Shown one piece after another: positions 44,380-54,298 of a DNA stretch of 64,000 nt. A program made the translations under genes and the position numbers. Below the pieces are notes generated by a model. It was given only the letters and a program-made list of their open reading frames with translations. It searched no databases and was not told the DNA's origin. The stretch covers positions 3,114,501 to 3,178,500 of the forward strand of contig CP119318.1 of NCBI GenBank assembly GCA_029203105.1, in the 5' to 3' direction. The stretch is from Candidatus Kaistia colombiensis (GTDB lineage: Bacteria > Pseudomonadota > Alphaproteobacteria > Rhizobiales > Kaistiaceae). Each line of letters opens with the position of its first letter. Within the stretch, counting starts at the first letter, position 1.

Positions 44380-44925
44380 CTAGGTTTTCAAAAGACCCGG
44401 CGTCTTCAGCACGAGATCGCGCACCGCTTCGTGATAGCGAACGTAGCCGGTACAGCGGCAGATATGCTTGTCGAGTGCATCGGTGATTGCCTGCTCGAGT
44501 TCCGCTTTCGCGATCGGCTTGCGTTTTAACTGTTCGATGAAGACTGTCGCTCCAGTAACGAAACCCGGGGTGCAATAGCCACATTGGAACGAGAAGTTCT
44601 CGATGAAGGCCTGCTGAACGGGTGACAGCTCCGTGATAGCGCCGGAGGCATCGCGCTTCGCGTGCCCCTCCACGGTGCGCACCTTCTTGCCCTGGAACCA
44701 GTGGGCTCCGGTGATACAGGTGCGTGTCTCGTCCAGTGTGCCATCGTCCTGCTCGACGATCACTGTGCAGGCATGGCAGATGCCTTGACCGCAGCCCATG
44801 CGCGAACCGGTGAGGTTGAGGTATTCGTGGAGGAAGTCCTGCATCATCATGGTTTCGGGAACATCGACAGGATCGATGGCCCTTTCGTTGACGGTCAGCG
44901 ACAGCTTCTTCATGGCCAGGGTCAT
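44380..44925 (-). CDS. (2Fe-2S)-binding subunit of a molybdenum hydroxylase
   Basis: Small electron-transfer subunit of 181 residues in the xanthine-oxidase family. It has the plant-type ferredoxin cluster in GSRMGCGQGICHACTVIVEQ with Cys in TRTCITGA, and the second cluster in the all-helical domain: FQCGYCTPGFVTGATVF and DKHICRCTGYVRYHEAV. The N-terminal Met at 44925 overlaps the stop of the large subunit (ATGA); a second Met 12 bp on (44913) could serve. No FAD subunit is present, as in IorAB- and NicAB-type enzymes that use cytochromes. Confidence 0.92.
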   Translation of the reverse strand: MTLAMKKLSLTVNERAIDPVDVPETMMMQDFLHEYLNLTGSRMGCGQGICHACTVIVEQDDGTLDETRTCITGAHWFQGKKVRTVEGHAKRDASGAITELSPVQQAFIENFSFQCGYCTPGFVTGATVFIEQLKRKPIAKAELEQAITDALDKHICRCTGYVRYHEAVRDLVLKTPGLLKT

Positions 44926-47747
44926 GCCAGCGCTCCCCTTATCTTTTCCGGGGTTATCGGCAGGTCATAGAAGCGCTTGCCGATGGCATGCGCCACAGCG
45001 TTTGCGATGGCCGGCACCACCGCGATCATGACAACTTCGGCGATACCCTTGGGCGGGTCGGTCTCGGATAGAGGCGGAAGAATTTCCGACGTCTGCGTCC
45101 AGACCGCGACATCCTTGCTGCGCGGTAGCTCGTAGCGGTTCCAGTTCCAGGTACCATCGCCCGGTCCGTCTTCGTAAAGTGGCAAATATTCCTTGAGCGC
45201 GTGGCCGATCCCCATGGCAACACCGCCCTGGATCTGCCCGGAAACTAATTCCGGCACGACCTGGGTCCCGCATTCCATGATCGAGTGGTGCGAAAGAAGG
45301 GTTACATCGCCTGACGCCGTATCGACGACGATTTCCGCAAGTGTCGCCATGGGCGCGTAATAGGTGACGCCGGCATTGTTGCGCTGCACGGGCGGGTATT
45401 GGACTGCCGCCCGGTCGACGAAGTGCCAGCCGTCCAGTGTCATCAGGGCCTTGGTTTCGGCTGGTGCGCCGTCGCCATATTTCAGCGCGAGCGCGTCGGT
45501 CGACAGCCGGATCCTGCCGGCATTCGCGACATCGAACTCGGCCTCCGTCCACTGCCACCGGTTGAAAGTGTGAACCGTCACGCCTGTGACGAGACCCAAA
45601 CGATGCGCCTCCGCCGCCACGTCCTTGAAGGGCAGGGGCGGCAAGCCGCCGGCATTCACCAATCCGTTCGAAAGGCGAAGGTCCTCGCGCCGGATCGCAT
45701 AGGGCGCCATCGCACCACCGCCGATTCCTCGCGACCATAGCGATTTCGCTGCTGGCCAGATTGCAAGATCGACGAGCGTCCGGGTCGCCTCGCGCGTCGC
45801 GTGGCCGAGATAATACACACTGTTGGTGGCGCTCATTGGCGAGGTGAAGCTCGGCGTCCAGCGCGGGTTCTGTTTGCGCTTGTCCTCTTCTTCCTGCGAC
45901 AGCGTGTAGGGCTCTTCCGTGGTCTCGAGGGGCATTTGCGGCCAACGCACCTTGCCGAATTCGGTCTGATCGGGAACGCGGCCGAGAATGTCGCCAACCA
46001 TGATGGCCTGCGAGGTGGTCGTTCCTGTTCCGATCTCATGCGCTACATGGGAGAAGCTGATGCGGCCGGCGGCGTCGAACTGGAGCGCGGCGAGCGCCCC
46101 CTCCGCGCCGGTCCCGTAGTCCTTCTGCACATGGCCATAGCCAACGCCATATCTCTTGCCTGGATTGGCGGCATCGAAGGCCGTCTTCTTTTCCGCTCGA
46201 TTGGTCCACAGAGGATGCTTCCTGGCGATGAGCAGTATTTCCTCATTGCGCATCGCGCCCCCAGGGATCGCGCCTTGCGTGTTCTTCATCCCGGACTTGA
46301 AGACGTTTCTCAGCCGCAGATCGATCGGGTCCACACCGAGAAGCTCGGCCGCTTCGTCGATCATCATCTCGGTCGCCGACATCGACTGCAGCGTTCCGTA
46401 GCCGCGTGTTGAACCAGCATCGACAGCTCGAGAGGCAAGCGCCGCAGCGGAGAAATCGCTCTTCGGCAGGTAATAGATCGATTGCGCGGCCGTCGCGCCG
46501 ACGAGCGCCACCGAGAAGGAGAAGTTGGCCCGCCCGCCGCCATCATTCTTGAAGTGGCCGGTCATGGCCCGGAACCGGCCGGTCTTGCGATCGACGACGA
46601 GGGTATTGTCCATCCAGAAGGCGTGCCGTTTCAGCCCCATCTGGAACTGCTCGTACCGGTCATTGGCAAGTCGCACCGGCCGCCCCTCGCCGTAGAGGCC
46701 CGCCAGAGCGCAATAGAACGGAAAGATCGAATGGTCCTTGGTGCCGTAGCCGACGGTGTAGCCGACCTTGAGGTCGATTTCCTTCAGGGCGAACTTCGAT
46801 TTCGAAACCAGAGTGGCGGACACCTGGGCCACTTCATACGGCGACTGGGTCGCCACCATCATATGCAGAACGCCGGCATCCGCCTCGTACCAGACATTGC
46901 CATTGTCGGCCTCCATCGCCGAAGCATCGACCGACTGCGAGAAGTATCGCCGCTTCAGCACCAGTCCATCATCGCCCGTCGCGTCGATTTCCTTGGCGAT
47001 TTCAGCGGCGGCGGCCATGCCGCGCGCCATGCCATCTGCCTGTCCCGCAGCCGGCCATGTTGGGTCATCGCCGGCAAAGCCGCCATAGATCACGGCGTCC
47101 TTCATCGGCGAATAGCGGTCTTCCGCCTCCGGCGTGCCGCCATCGATGCGGACGTAACGCGCGGCACCATAGTGCGCCGGATGGCTGTATGCCGCCTTTG
47201 CCCCATAGCGCACGACCGTATCGTCGAAACGGATCATGCGCTTGGCTGCGTCATAACGGGCAAAATCCCGGTATAGGAGCAGCGCCACCGGCTGGCCTAG
47301 CAGTCGCGCGGTTTGTCCCTTCGGAACGAGAAAGACATCTCCGTAAAAGCCTGGCACCGGAATTTTAATGCCATCGGCAACGAGGTCCTCGTGCAGGACG
47401 ACCCGGTCCGGTTTCAGGTCCTCGCCGAGGAGGCCGAGATCGATTCCGTCGAAGATCTGGTCCGCCCGGGTCGCGTGGATGAGAAAGGCATGAGCCTGTT
47501 CCTTCGGCCAGCCATCGAGATCGCGGGCTCGATAATCACGCGCGAACGTCTTTTCGCCGGTCACCTTGGCAAGGGCGTCGAGCCGGTATTTCGGCCTGCC
47601 ATCCGCCTTGAGCCAGTCGGGCCCTGGCAAAGGCGGAGTCTCGATGAGCCGGGCTTGGGCCGTAGAAGGCAGCCAGGACACCTTGATGGCGATGCCCGCG
47701 ACAACGCTTGTCTTGAGGAAGTCTCTGCGTGAAACGCCCGCTTTCAT
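44922..47747 (-). CDS. Molybdopterin-binding large subunit, xanthine dehydrogenase/isoquinoline oxidoreductase type, Tat-exported
   Basis: Catalytic subunit of 941 residues. The Tat signal VSRRDFLKTSVVAGIAIKVSW at the N-terminus points to a periplasmic, folded, cofactor-loaded enzyme. The aldehyde-oxidase-like domains include RYGTLQSMSATEMMIDEAAE-like substrate region (actual RGYGTLQSMSATEMMIDE), YGVGYGHVQKDYGTG, GRISFSHVAHEIGTGTTTSQ and VPELVSGQIQGGVAMGIGHAL with EVVMIAVVPAIANAVAHAIG before the C-terminus. Start 47747 has GGAG upstream and begins directly before the signal; the frame to 47819 is not needed. Substrate unknown: family members oxidise N-heterocycles or aldehydes. Confidence 0.9.
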   Translation of the reverse strand: MKAGVSRRDFLKTSVVAGIAIKVSWLPSTAQARLIETPPLPGPDWLKADGRPKYRLDALAKVTGEKTFARDYRARDLDGWPKEQAHAFLIHATRADQIFDGIDLGLLGEDLKPDRVVLHEDLVADGIKIPVPGFYGDVFLVPKGQTARLLGQPVALLLYRDFARYDAAKRMIRFDDTVVRYGAKAAYSHPAHYGAARYVRIDGGTPEAEDRYSPMKDAVIYGGFAGDDPTWPAAGQADGMARGMAAAAEIAKEIDATGDDGLVLKRRYFSQSVDASAMEADNGNVWYEADAGVLHMMVATQSPYEVAQVSATLVSKSKFALKEIDLKVGYTVGYGTKDHSIFPFYCALAGLYGEGRPVRLANDRYEQFQMGLKRHAFWMDNTLVVDRKTGRFRAMTGHFKNDGGGRANFSFSVALVGATAAQSIYYLPKSDFSAAALASRAVDAGSTRGYGTLQSMSATEMMIDEAAELLGVDPIDLRLRNVFKSGMKNTQGAIPGGAMRNEEILLIARKHPLWTNRAEKKTAFDAANPGKRYGVGYGHVQKDYGTGAEGALAALQFDAAGRISFSHVAHEIGTGTTTSQAIMVGDILGRVPDQTEFGKVRWPQMPLETTEEPYTLSQEEEDKRKQNPRWTPSFTSPMSATNSVYYLGHATREATRTLVDLAIWPAAKSLWSRGIGGGAMAPYAIRREDLRLSNGLVNAGGLPPLPFKDVAAEAHRLGLVTGVTVHTFNRWQWTEAEFDVANAGRIRLSTDALALKYGDGAPAETKALMTLDGWHFVDRAAVQYPPVQRNNAGVTYYAPMATLAEIVVDTASGDVTLLSHHSIMECGTQVVPELVSGQIQGGVAMGIGHALKEYLPLYEDGPGDGTWNWNRYELPRSKDVAVWTQTSEILPPLSETDPPKGIAEVVMIAVVPAIANAVAHAIGKRFYDLPITPEKIRGALA

Positions 47748-47969
47748 CGTCTCCACTCCCACACGACGGAAAGACTGCCGCGCCTGCGGCGAGCCTACAC
47801 CTTCTAAGGGAAGGTCCATATGGATTGTTGAAACAGCAAAAGCGGAAAGACCGAGACTCCAATGTCCGAGAGCCAGAAGCGCTTGATCTATGGCATGAAG
47901 GCGACGGTTATTGAACCGCTCCTGTCTCTTTGAGCCCCACCGGGTTTCCCGGAGGCCGTTTCGTTTGAG

Positions 47970-48110
47970 TTACGCCGCCATGGCTGGTTCGCTCAGCGTG
48001 GCGTAGTAGCGTTCCTCGGCCTCAACTGGCGGAATGTTGCCGATAGGCTCCGGCAGCCGACGATTGTTGAACCAGTCGCCCCAGGTCAGCGTAGCGAACT
48101 CGACGTCCAA
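47970..48110 (-). mobile_element. IS3-family transposase OrfB, last ~45 codons only
   Basis: Encodes RKLLDVEFATLTWGDWFNNRR and LPEPIGNIPPVEAEERYYATL followed by SEPAMAA and a stop, the conserved C-terminus of many IS3-family transposases (WVDWFNNRRLLEPIGNIPP type). Upstream of about 48,110 the similarity stops. A decayed IS end, different from the IS407-like copies. Confidence 0.8.
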
Positions 48111-48253
48111 CAGTTTTCGCTCCGCAAATGGAAGTTGCGAGCGCACTTCGAGCAAGATCCCTCTTGTCCGGACGGTTGACCCATGCGTCGCCGCGGGCGG
48201 GAGCGCCCGTTCTCGGCAGATCCTGGTTGGAAGCTTCTGTTTCGGTGATCGCG

Positions 48254-48451
48254 TCATGGGGAGGCCTTGAAGTGAGCTCCCCCCTGCTCAAGGCCGAAAA
48301 TCTTGTTCTCCAGCCTGGCAATGCGTTCGATCGTAGGCGAGGGCGGTAGCGCTTCCGTCTGCGCTGCGGCTCGGATGAGCTTCTGCTGCTCAGTGCAAAG
48401 AACGCTGATGGCCTTTTCGGCTTCAGACGGGTGACGACGAGCAGGGGGCAT
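48254..48451 (-). CDS. Small hypothetical protein
   Basis: 65 residues, mainly helical in appearance: MPPARRHPSEAEKAISVLCT and PSPTIERIARLENKIFGLEQ. GGAG lies 6-9 nt before the ATG at 48451, which is the main reason to call it; the frame remains open to 48532. I do not recognise the family. It lies among mobile remnants. Confidence 0.4.
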   Translation of the reverse strand: MPPARRHPSEAEKAISVLCTEQQKLIRAAAQTEALPPSPTIERIARLENKIFGLEQGGAHFKASP

Positions 48452-48560
48452 GAGCACTCCACAACTACGACGATCGCCCATGGCTACCAGATACGTAGCG
48501 GCCGAGAAAGGGCGCTTCAACTCGTCGGTCACCGAATGTGGCCGCGAGCAAGCGCCTGCG

Positions 48561-48643
48561 GACTCTCAGGGCTGGCTCAGCGCGTCAGATGCTGTCGGGT
48601 AGCTGCGGTGGCGCTGGTGCTCGCCAGTGAGCTTGCCTGACTC
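48561..48643. repeat. MITE-like ~81-bp repeat, copy A
   Basis: Starts GACTCTCAGGGCTGGCTC and ends GAGCTTGCCTGACTC, about 90% alike to copy C by eye. It has a 2-bp insertion in the left end. See copies at 60,024 and 61,493. Confidence 0.8.
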
Positions 48644-48868
48644 GGCAATCGCTATGTGAATGTCAGGTGCTGGTTCTGAGCGCGCCTGGTCGTTATCGAC
48701 AGGGTTGACCGTGGCGGCGGTAGGTGGACTTGTGCGCGGTGCAGAAATGGCCATGGCGGCTCGTTCGCGCGCCACAGCCGGGCACGCGGCAAGTTCTCAT
48801 ATGCATGATGATGATCCTGAAAATGTGAAACCCGCCGGGGTGAACCGAGCGGGTCGTTGGAGATGTAT

Positions 48869-49213
48869 CTAGCGGCCGGTCATCTGGATCTGCGTATGAA
48901 CCAGGATGAAATGGCTGAGGACGCAGTTGGCTATCTCGATATCCGTCAAAGCAAGGTGCAAACCCACCGGGGCGATTGGCTCAGTCTTCGCGAAGGAGGC
49001 GAGATCGACGAGGGCTTCTACGTGAGCTTCGACTTGTTCAATCGCTGTCGGGAGATCATCGTGGGACGTGCCCTCAAGGACGGTGAGCAGGTTCTGTGCC
49101 TGAGCAATGCTCAGCTGGAGACGTCGAATGTGGCTGCGGATCTCGCTGGCACGTCCCGCCTTCAGTCGAGCATGGATTTCGTCGAGCGGGTGCTGGGCGT
49201 CGTTATTGGTCAT
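48869..49213 (-). CDS. Hypothetical protein, helical
   Basis: 114 residues. The sequence reads like a real small helical protein (DEIHARLKAGRASEIRSHIR, RLQLSIAQAQNLLTVLEG, LPTAIEQVEAHVEALVDLAS) rather than an antisense shadow; the overlapping plus-strand frame (48,857-49,570) has less natural composition. The ribosome site is weak (GAAAG). I recognise no family. Confidence 0.5.
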   Translation of the reverse strand: MTNNDAQHPLDEIHARLKAGRASEIRSHIRRLQLSIAQAQNLLTVLEGTSHDDLPTAIEQVEAHVEALVDLASFAKTEPIAPVGLHLALTDIEIANCVLSHFILVHTQIQMTGR

Positions 49214-49654
49214 TTGGATCTTTCGTGGTGGCAGCCTAAATCAACATCCCGGCCCTTACGGACAGACGCAGAAGCTAGGCAGGTGCGAGAACTAGGGGAG
49301 GAGGGGCGAGTGGAGGCTCACAGAGGACCGTCGCGGCCGTACTCAGTGGTACGCCGGACGCCTGTGAGTATCCTGGGGTGGGTGGTAATCGATAGCCTCT
49401 GGAATGCGCTGCGGAGCTTTCCTGACGCGACCGCCCAAGCCGGCGCCCCTCCTAGCTCATCTATCAATACCCACCTGAGTGGCCACCTAAAGGCGATTAT
49501 AGATGCTGTGCATCCTTGGGTGATTGCTGTTATCGTTCGCAATCCAAGCGTGTCCACTGGCGGGACTTGAGGTGAGCTCCTCTCGGCTGCAGCGACGACC
49601 GGCCTTGTGGCAATCATCGGTGGACACACGTGGATTTCGGTCCCTTGCGCGAGA
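49214..49654. other. Intergenic gap, no gene recognised
   Basis: About 440 bp between the hypothetical gene and the serine recombinase gene. I found no supported gene on either strand. Confidence 0.45.
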
Positions 49655-50287
49655 TCACGCGGCCGGCGCAGCTTCCCTGACGATGCGGTCGACCGTGCTG
49701 ACGCCGATGCCAAGTTCCTTGGCGATCTTCACCTTGCCCTTGCCAGTCGCACGGGCCTCCAGCACGGCGGCATGAACGCGAGACCACTCGGCGGCCTTCT
49801 TCCGGTCCTTCTCGGTGCCCTTGGCGGGCCGGCCAAGCTTGGTGCCGTTGGCCTTGGCGCGGGAGAGGCCGGCGTTGACGCGCTCGCGGATCATCTCGCG
49901 CTCGAACTCGGCGAACACGCCCATCATCTGGAACATCGCCTTGCCGGCCGGTGTCGACGTATCGAGGCCCTGCTGGTGTAGGTAGAGGTCGACGCCCTTG
50001 GCGTGAAGTTCGCCCAGGAAGGTGAGAAGGTCCGTCAGCGAGCGGCCGAGGCGGTCTACGCTCCAGGCGGCGATGAGATCGATCTCGCGGCGGGCGACCG
50101 CCTTCATCATGGCGTCGAGCCCTAGGCGCTTGTCCCGCCCTTTCGCTCCCGAGATCCCGGCATCCTCGAAGGTGGCGACCACCTGCCAGCCATGGCGCAG
50201 GGCAACTGCCTCAAGCTCGTGGCGCTGGTTCTCGACCGTCTGGCCGGTGGTCGAGACGCGGAGGTAGAGGGCGACGCGCTTGGTCAT
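49655..50287 (-). CDS. Serine recombinase (resolvase/invertase family)
   Basis: Complete small serine recombinase of 210 residues. The catalytic domain starts MTKRVALYLRVSTTGQTVENQ with Ser12 as nucleophile, continues with AAWSVDRLGRSLTDLLTFLGEL (conserved Arg pair) and the E-helix region FEREMIRERVNAGLSRAKANG. The C-terminal HTH is GKGKVKIAKELGIGVSTVDRIV. AAGGAAG 6-12 nt upstream of ATG 50287 is a good ribosome site. No partner transposase is adjacent; it is probably a remnant of a Tn3-like or plasmid resolution system. Confidence 0.9.
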   Translation of the reverse strand: MTKRVALYLRVSTTGQTVENQRHELEAVALRHGWQVVATFEDAGISGAKGRDKRLGLDAMMKAVARREIDLIAAWSVDRLGRSLTDLLTFLGELHAKGVDLYLHQQGLDTSTPAGKAMFQMMGVFAEFEREMIRERVNAGLSRAKANGTKLGRPAKGTEKDRKKAAEWSRVHAAVLEARATGKGKVKIAKELGIGVSTVDRIVREAAPAA

Positions 50288-50687
50288 GTTGGACTTCCTT
50301 GCCGGGCACGGCGGTGGTCGTGCGATGGCAGGAGTCTAGGGAGAGATAGATACGGAAATCAAGTGCTTTTGGTATGGCCGGGCAGCCTCTTAGAGGGCGC
50401 GGAAACCCTCGGCTTTGCGGCAAGGACCTCGGACGGGTTTTCCGTATACCGCTGCATGGCGCCGTTCGTCTTCTTCGGGAGGAGACCTGCGGGCTACTGC
50501 TTGCGATGTTGATGTGCGGTCGCATGTCCGCTCGCCGGCTAGCACCGCATCATCGCCGTGGGCGGCGCCCGGCGACCCGTGACGGGCTCGTGGAGCCGAT
50601 ATATTTGGCTAGCCGCATGACCCCTGACGGGTGGCACGGGGGACAAGCGCTTCGGCGCCTTTCGAGGTGCCGGCTCACACTTCTCCG
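50288..50687. other. Intergenic gap, no gene recognised
   Basis: 400 bp upstream of the recombinase gene and downstream of the autotransporter terminator. Recombination (res) sites for the recombinase could lie here, but I see no clear dyads. Confidence 0.45.
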
Positions 50688-50727
50688 GAAAAAACAAAAC
50701 CGCCTTCCTGCCGGCCTCAGGAGGCAG
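50688..50727 (-). terminator. Rho-independent terminator of the autotransporter gene
   Basis: Read on the minus strand: GCCTCCTG, loop AGGCCGG, CAGGAAGGC (one bulge), then GGTTTTGTTTTTTCC. It lies about 60 bp after the autotransporter stop. Confidence 0.7.
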
Positions 50728-50784
50728 CGATTATTCGTGACTGGGGAGCGGTCAGCGAACCGCCCCCTCGCCCGATGTTTGGCG

Positions 50785-53706
50785 TCAGAACCCGACCGTC
50801 AAACCGACCGTGCCCTTGTAGCCGTAGCTGCCGTCGAAGCTGGTTGAGGCAACGGCCTCGCCATGCAGCGCGAAGCGTTCGTCGGCCCAGTTGTAGGTGC
50901 CGCCGAGGCCGAACTCGGCGCCGAACTTCTGCGGCTCGGCGACCAGATCGATGCCCGAGACTGCCACCGTGGCGCCATCGAGGAACTCGTAGGTCAGGCT
51001 GGTGATGCCATAGACGTGCGCGCGCGCCTTGCGACCCTCGGCGTCCTGCCAGGCGGCGTCACGACCGAGTGCTGCGCCGACCCGGCCCTTCAGGCTCTCG
51101 CCCTTGCGCAGGGAGATCTCGGCGCCGAACGGGTCGGTCATGTCGTCGAAGTCGACCGAGGCATAGGCGAGCTGCGCCTGCGGCGTCACCGTCCAGCCCT
51201 TTGCCACCGCCAGTTCCTTGCCGAGTTCGACCGAGAGCGCGTAGCCGGTGCCGTTGTTGCCATCCGCGAGCTTGCCGACACCATCGGCCGAGAGGTCGGT
51301 GTTGAACCAGGCAAACTGCGCCTGGCTGTCGACATAGACGCCGTTCGCGCCATACCAGGTCAGGTTGGCGCCGATGCCATAGCCTTCGGTGGTGTTGGAG
51401 CCGTTGCCGAGCTCCGAGGACACGTCGGCGCTGGCGCGGCTGTACTGCGCGGTCAGGCCGGCGATGAGCGCGCCGCTGGCGTTCTCGACAAGCTGGCCAT
51501 CGACGCCGACCTGCAGCTGGAACAGGTCGCTGTCATAGGATGCGCTGGTGGTCGAGCTGTCCGCCTTGACGCGGCTGGTCGAGCCTTCGATGCGCGTCCA
51601 CAGGCCGTTGCCGCCGGCCTTGTCGTCCAAGCCCGGCCGGCGGTCGCCGACCCTCTGCTGCAATGTCGGCAGCGAGATCAGGCCAAGCATGACGGCCGGA
51701 TAGCTCTCATAGGTCGGCAACGTCGGCGCCAGGCCATCGGAGCGCAGATACCAGTCGCCATCACTAGACGTCACATCGGAGAGGCCGTTCTGGAACAGAT
51801 TGTAGCGGTAAGCGCCACCGATGGCCGGGCCGGACAGGACGAAGGCGTCCGCCGCTGATACGTCACCATCGACCTGGACGATCTTGATGCCGTCAGCGGT
51901 AGTCTGGGCACCCGCGCCGCCGACATTGAGGACGCGAACCTGCGTTGCACCGGTGCCGAGCAGGCTATCGCCGGTGATGCGGAGAAGATCCGTCGACGAA
52001 TTGTCCGCGCCGAGTATCGCCTCGATCTCGAGTGCGCCACCATCGCTGGTGTAGTTGCCGTTGACCGTCAGCGTGCCGATCGAATTGCCGGGCGCGACGG
52101 TACCGCCTGTGACATTACGGGTCGCCCCGACCGTGCCGGTGCCCTGCAGGCGGCCGCCGAACACGTCCACGGTGCCACCGAGGGTGCCGTTCACCTCGAG
52201 GATGCCGGCCAGCACATTGCTCTTGCCGGTGAAGGCGGCCTGGTTGGCGGTCAGCACGGTCTTGCCGCTGCCGATCTGGTTGATGGTGCCGGTGCCGGCT
52301 CCGCTCGTGATCGCCACATCGAAGCCGTAGGCCGCGTCGGTGTGGTTGAAGTTGAGAATGCTGGTGCCCGCGCCGAACACGATCGAACCGGCGTTCAGCG
52401 TGCCCGAAGCGGTCGCCGCCTCGCCCGAGCCGCCGCCGATATTGATGATGCCGGTCGAAGTGGCAGTGTTCGCGACGTTGATGGTGCCGCTCCCTTCGGC
52501 GGCGCTGACCTCACCGCCCTCGGCGATGGTAAGCGCACCGCTGTTGCTTGTGGAGGCGACGCCACCGCCGATCTGGAAGGCATTGGCGCCGGTTCCGCTC
52601 GTCGTGAGGCGTGTCCCCTCGCCGGAGACAAGCACTTTCGCATTGACGGTGCTAGTGTTGCTGGACACAGCGATGTGCAGGCTCCCCGTCTCCAGCAGGC
52701 CCCCGTCGAGCACATTGACGGTTCCGTTGAAGTTCCGGTAGATGCTCGAGTTGCTCCAGCTAGAGCCGTCACCCGAGATGGTCACAGTGCCGGTCCCCCC
52801 GAGGGCCAGCGAATTGGATCCCAACCCGCCAAGGCCAAACAGGCTTGTGCTCATCTCGCCGCCATCGGTAATGTTGATGCTGCCGATGCCTGACCTGATC
52901 GCGACCGACGTGCCGTCATACAGCGAGTCGGTTCCCCTGACGTTGATGGCGCTTGTGGCTCCTCCCATGAGGAGACCCGCTGCGGTATCGAATATCGCCC
53001 CGTCCAGAATGGACAGGGTGCCGTTGGCGACGGTGCTCGAGGCGGCGCCCGCGTTGCCGGTCAGCTTGGTTCCGGCGCCGCTGACAATCAGCGAGCCCCC
53101 CGCCAACCGCAGGCCGACCCAGGAGCCGCCCAGCCCGCTGCTGACTTGGCTACCGCCCTCGATGCGCACGACGCCGCCGTCGACCGCCAGCGTGCGAGAC
53201 TGGTCGCCGCTCAGGTCGTCGAGCACGAGCGTGCCGGCGCCGCTGTTAATCAATGCTCCGTTGGTGGCCATCGACGAGCCCGAAAGCGTCAGCGTCACTC
53301 CCGAGGCGACGTTCCAGTCCGTGTTGCCGGTCGCGTTCAGCACATAAGAGCCGGTGTCGATTGTCAGGTTCGCCTCGATACCGGGTAGAGTAGCGCCGGC
53401 GATGGAGAAGCTGCTGGTGAGGGTGATCGTGGATGTCGGGTCGCCATCGCGATTGACTGCGCGGATGGCGTCAAACAGTTCTTCCTCATTGGCCACCGTG
53501 TAGGTGGCTGCATGAGCGGAACCGAGCGCTCCACCGGCCACCGCCAGCGCCAGTACCATTTGCGAAACGCCGGAGCGCAGCCAGCGCGCGAACGTTCCAC
53601 CGACGAGCGGGACGAACCTGGCTCGAAGTGCGTGCGTCGAAGCGTCGCCGAGCGGGCGTGTGGCGGACGACAAAATCGTATTGGCAGAATGCAAGATGGC
53701 CCCCAT
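50785..53706 (-). CDS. Autotransporter (type Va secretion) with beta-helical passenger
   Basis: Surface protein of 973 residues. A long N-terminal extension (about 45 residues) precedes a signal peptide MVLALAVAGGALGSAHA with cleavage near residue 67. The passenger (about 68-690) is rich in G/S/T/N and short beta-strand repeats, including TGKSNVLAGILEVNGTL and GGTVAPGNSIGTLTVNGNY, the hallmark before autotransporter barrels. The beta-barrel (about 700-973) contains GLWTRIEGSTSRVKAD, YGIGANLTWYGANGVYVDSQ, VTPQAQLAYASVDF and the terminal GTVGLTVGF ending in Phe, as outer-membrane proteins do. Function of the passenger unknown (adhesin-like). Confidence 0.9.
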   Translation of the reverse strand: MGAILHSANTILSSATRPLGDASTHALRARFVPLVGGTFARWLRSGVSQMVLALAVAGGALGSAHAATYTVANEEELFDAIRAVNRDGDPTSTITLTSSFSIAGATLPGIEANLTIDTGSYVLNATGNTDWNVASGVTLTLSGSSMATNGALINSGAGTLVLDDLSGDQSRTLAVDGGVVRIEGGSQVSSGLGGSWVGLRLAGGSLIVSGAGTKLTGNAGAASSTVANGTLSILDGAIFDTAAGLLMGGATSAINVRGTDSLYDGTSVAIRSGIGSINITDGGEMSTSLFGLGGLGSNSLALGGTGTVTISGDGSSWSNSSIYRNFNGTVNVLDGGLLETGSLHIAVSSNTSTVNAKVLVSGEGTRLTTSGTGANAFQIGGGVASTSNSGALTIAEGGEVSAAEGSGTINVANTATSTGIINIGGGSGEAATASGTLNAGSIVFGAGTSILNFNHTDAAYGFDVAITSGAGTGTINQIGSGKTVLTANQAAFTGKSNVLAGILEVNGTLGGTVDVFGGRLQGTGTVGATRNVTGGTVAPGNSIGTLTVNGNYTSDGGALEIEAILGADNSSTDLLRITGDSLLGTGATQVRVLNVGGAGAQTTADGIKIVQVDGDVSAADAFVLSGPAIGGAYRYNLFQNGLSDVTSSDGDWYLRSDGLAPTLPTYESYPAVMLGLISLPTLQQRVGDRRPGLDDKAGGNGLWTRIEGSTSRVKADSSTTSASYDSDLFQLQVGVDGQLVENASGALIAGLTAQYSRASADVSSELGNGSNTTEGYGIGANLTWYGANGVYVDSQAQFAWFNTDLSADGVGKLADGNNGTGYALSVELGKELAVAKGWTVTPQAQLAYASVDFDDMTDPFGAEISLRKGESLKGRVGAALGRDAAWQDAEGRKARAHVYGITSLTYEFLDGATVAVSGIDLVAEPQKFGAEFGLGGTYNWADERFALHGEAVASTSFDGSYGYKGTVGLTVGF

Positions 53707-54298
53707 GTGGCGCTACAACCAAGCACACCCCTACGGAAGGAGTGGAAATGCTTTAAGGTTTGAACTAACTAGCTGTCCGCGCACGAATTTCTCGGCCGGC
53801 ACATGAACAGTCGTTCGGGAACCTTAGGTTGCTTTGTGGGCTCGGTAAACCGCAGTACCGAAAGAAACTGGTAATTCTCCGAGCGGTCGCTTGGCGTAGG
53901 ATCAGGCTGGCCGAGGCGGAGCTAGCGGAGGCCGTGACGGCGCCGACCCCGAAGCCCGCTACGAGAGGTAGATATGCGCGCTGGAGGAAAGACGAGTTGA
54001 GGCGCCGTCGATGCGGATCGGCATCGTCTAGAGCTTCGCATGAGTAAGGGCGGGGCGTCGGGCTGGACGCTGGTCCAGCCAGCTGGTACAGAACCGTCTT
54101 CTGACGGGTGCGCAATGTCCGCAGAAACGCTGGATTTCGCGAGGGTCTTGGCTCAGTCTCCCCCTCTCCGCCACTAACTTCATGACATTGTTGTGTTTTT
54201 AGCCGTTGGTCCGATGGACCTGGCGGTTGTTGGTGTTGGTTGGAGCGCGCCCCTCGTTAAAGGGCCACGACCGAGGCACTCCGGCTGAGAAAACCAGC
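53707..54298. other. Intergenic gap, no gene recognised
   Basis: About 590 bp upstream of the autotransporter. Open frames on both strands (for example 53,765-54,115 minus and 53,829-54,047 plus) overlap each other and have no supporting ribosome site or family. Confidence 0.4.

Noticed and set aside
48857..49570. 237-codon plus-strand frame opposite the 114-residue hypothetical
   Set aside because: The minus-strand frame has the more natural, helical composition; the plus frame's second half is low in protein-like features. Call remains uncertain.
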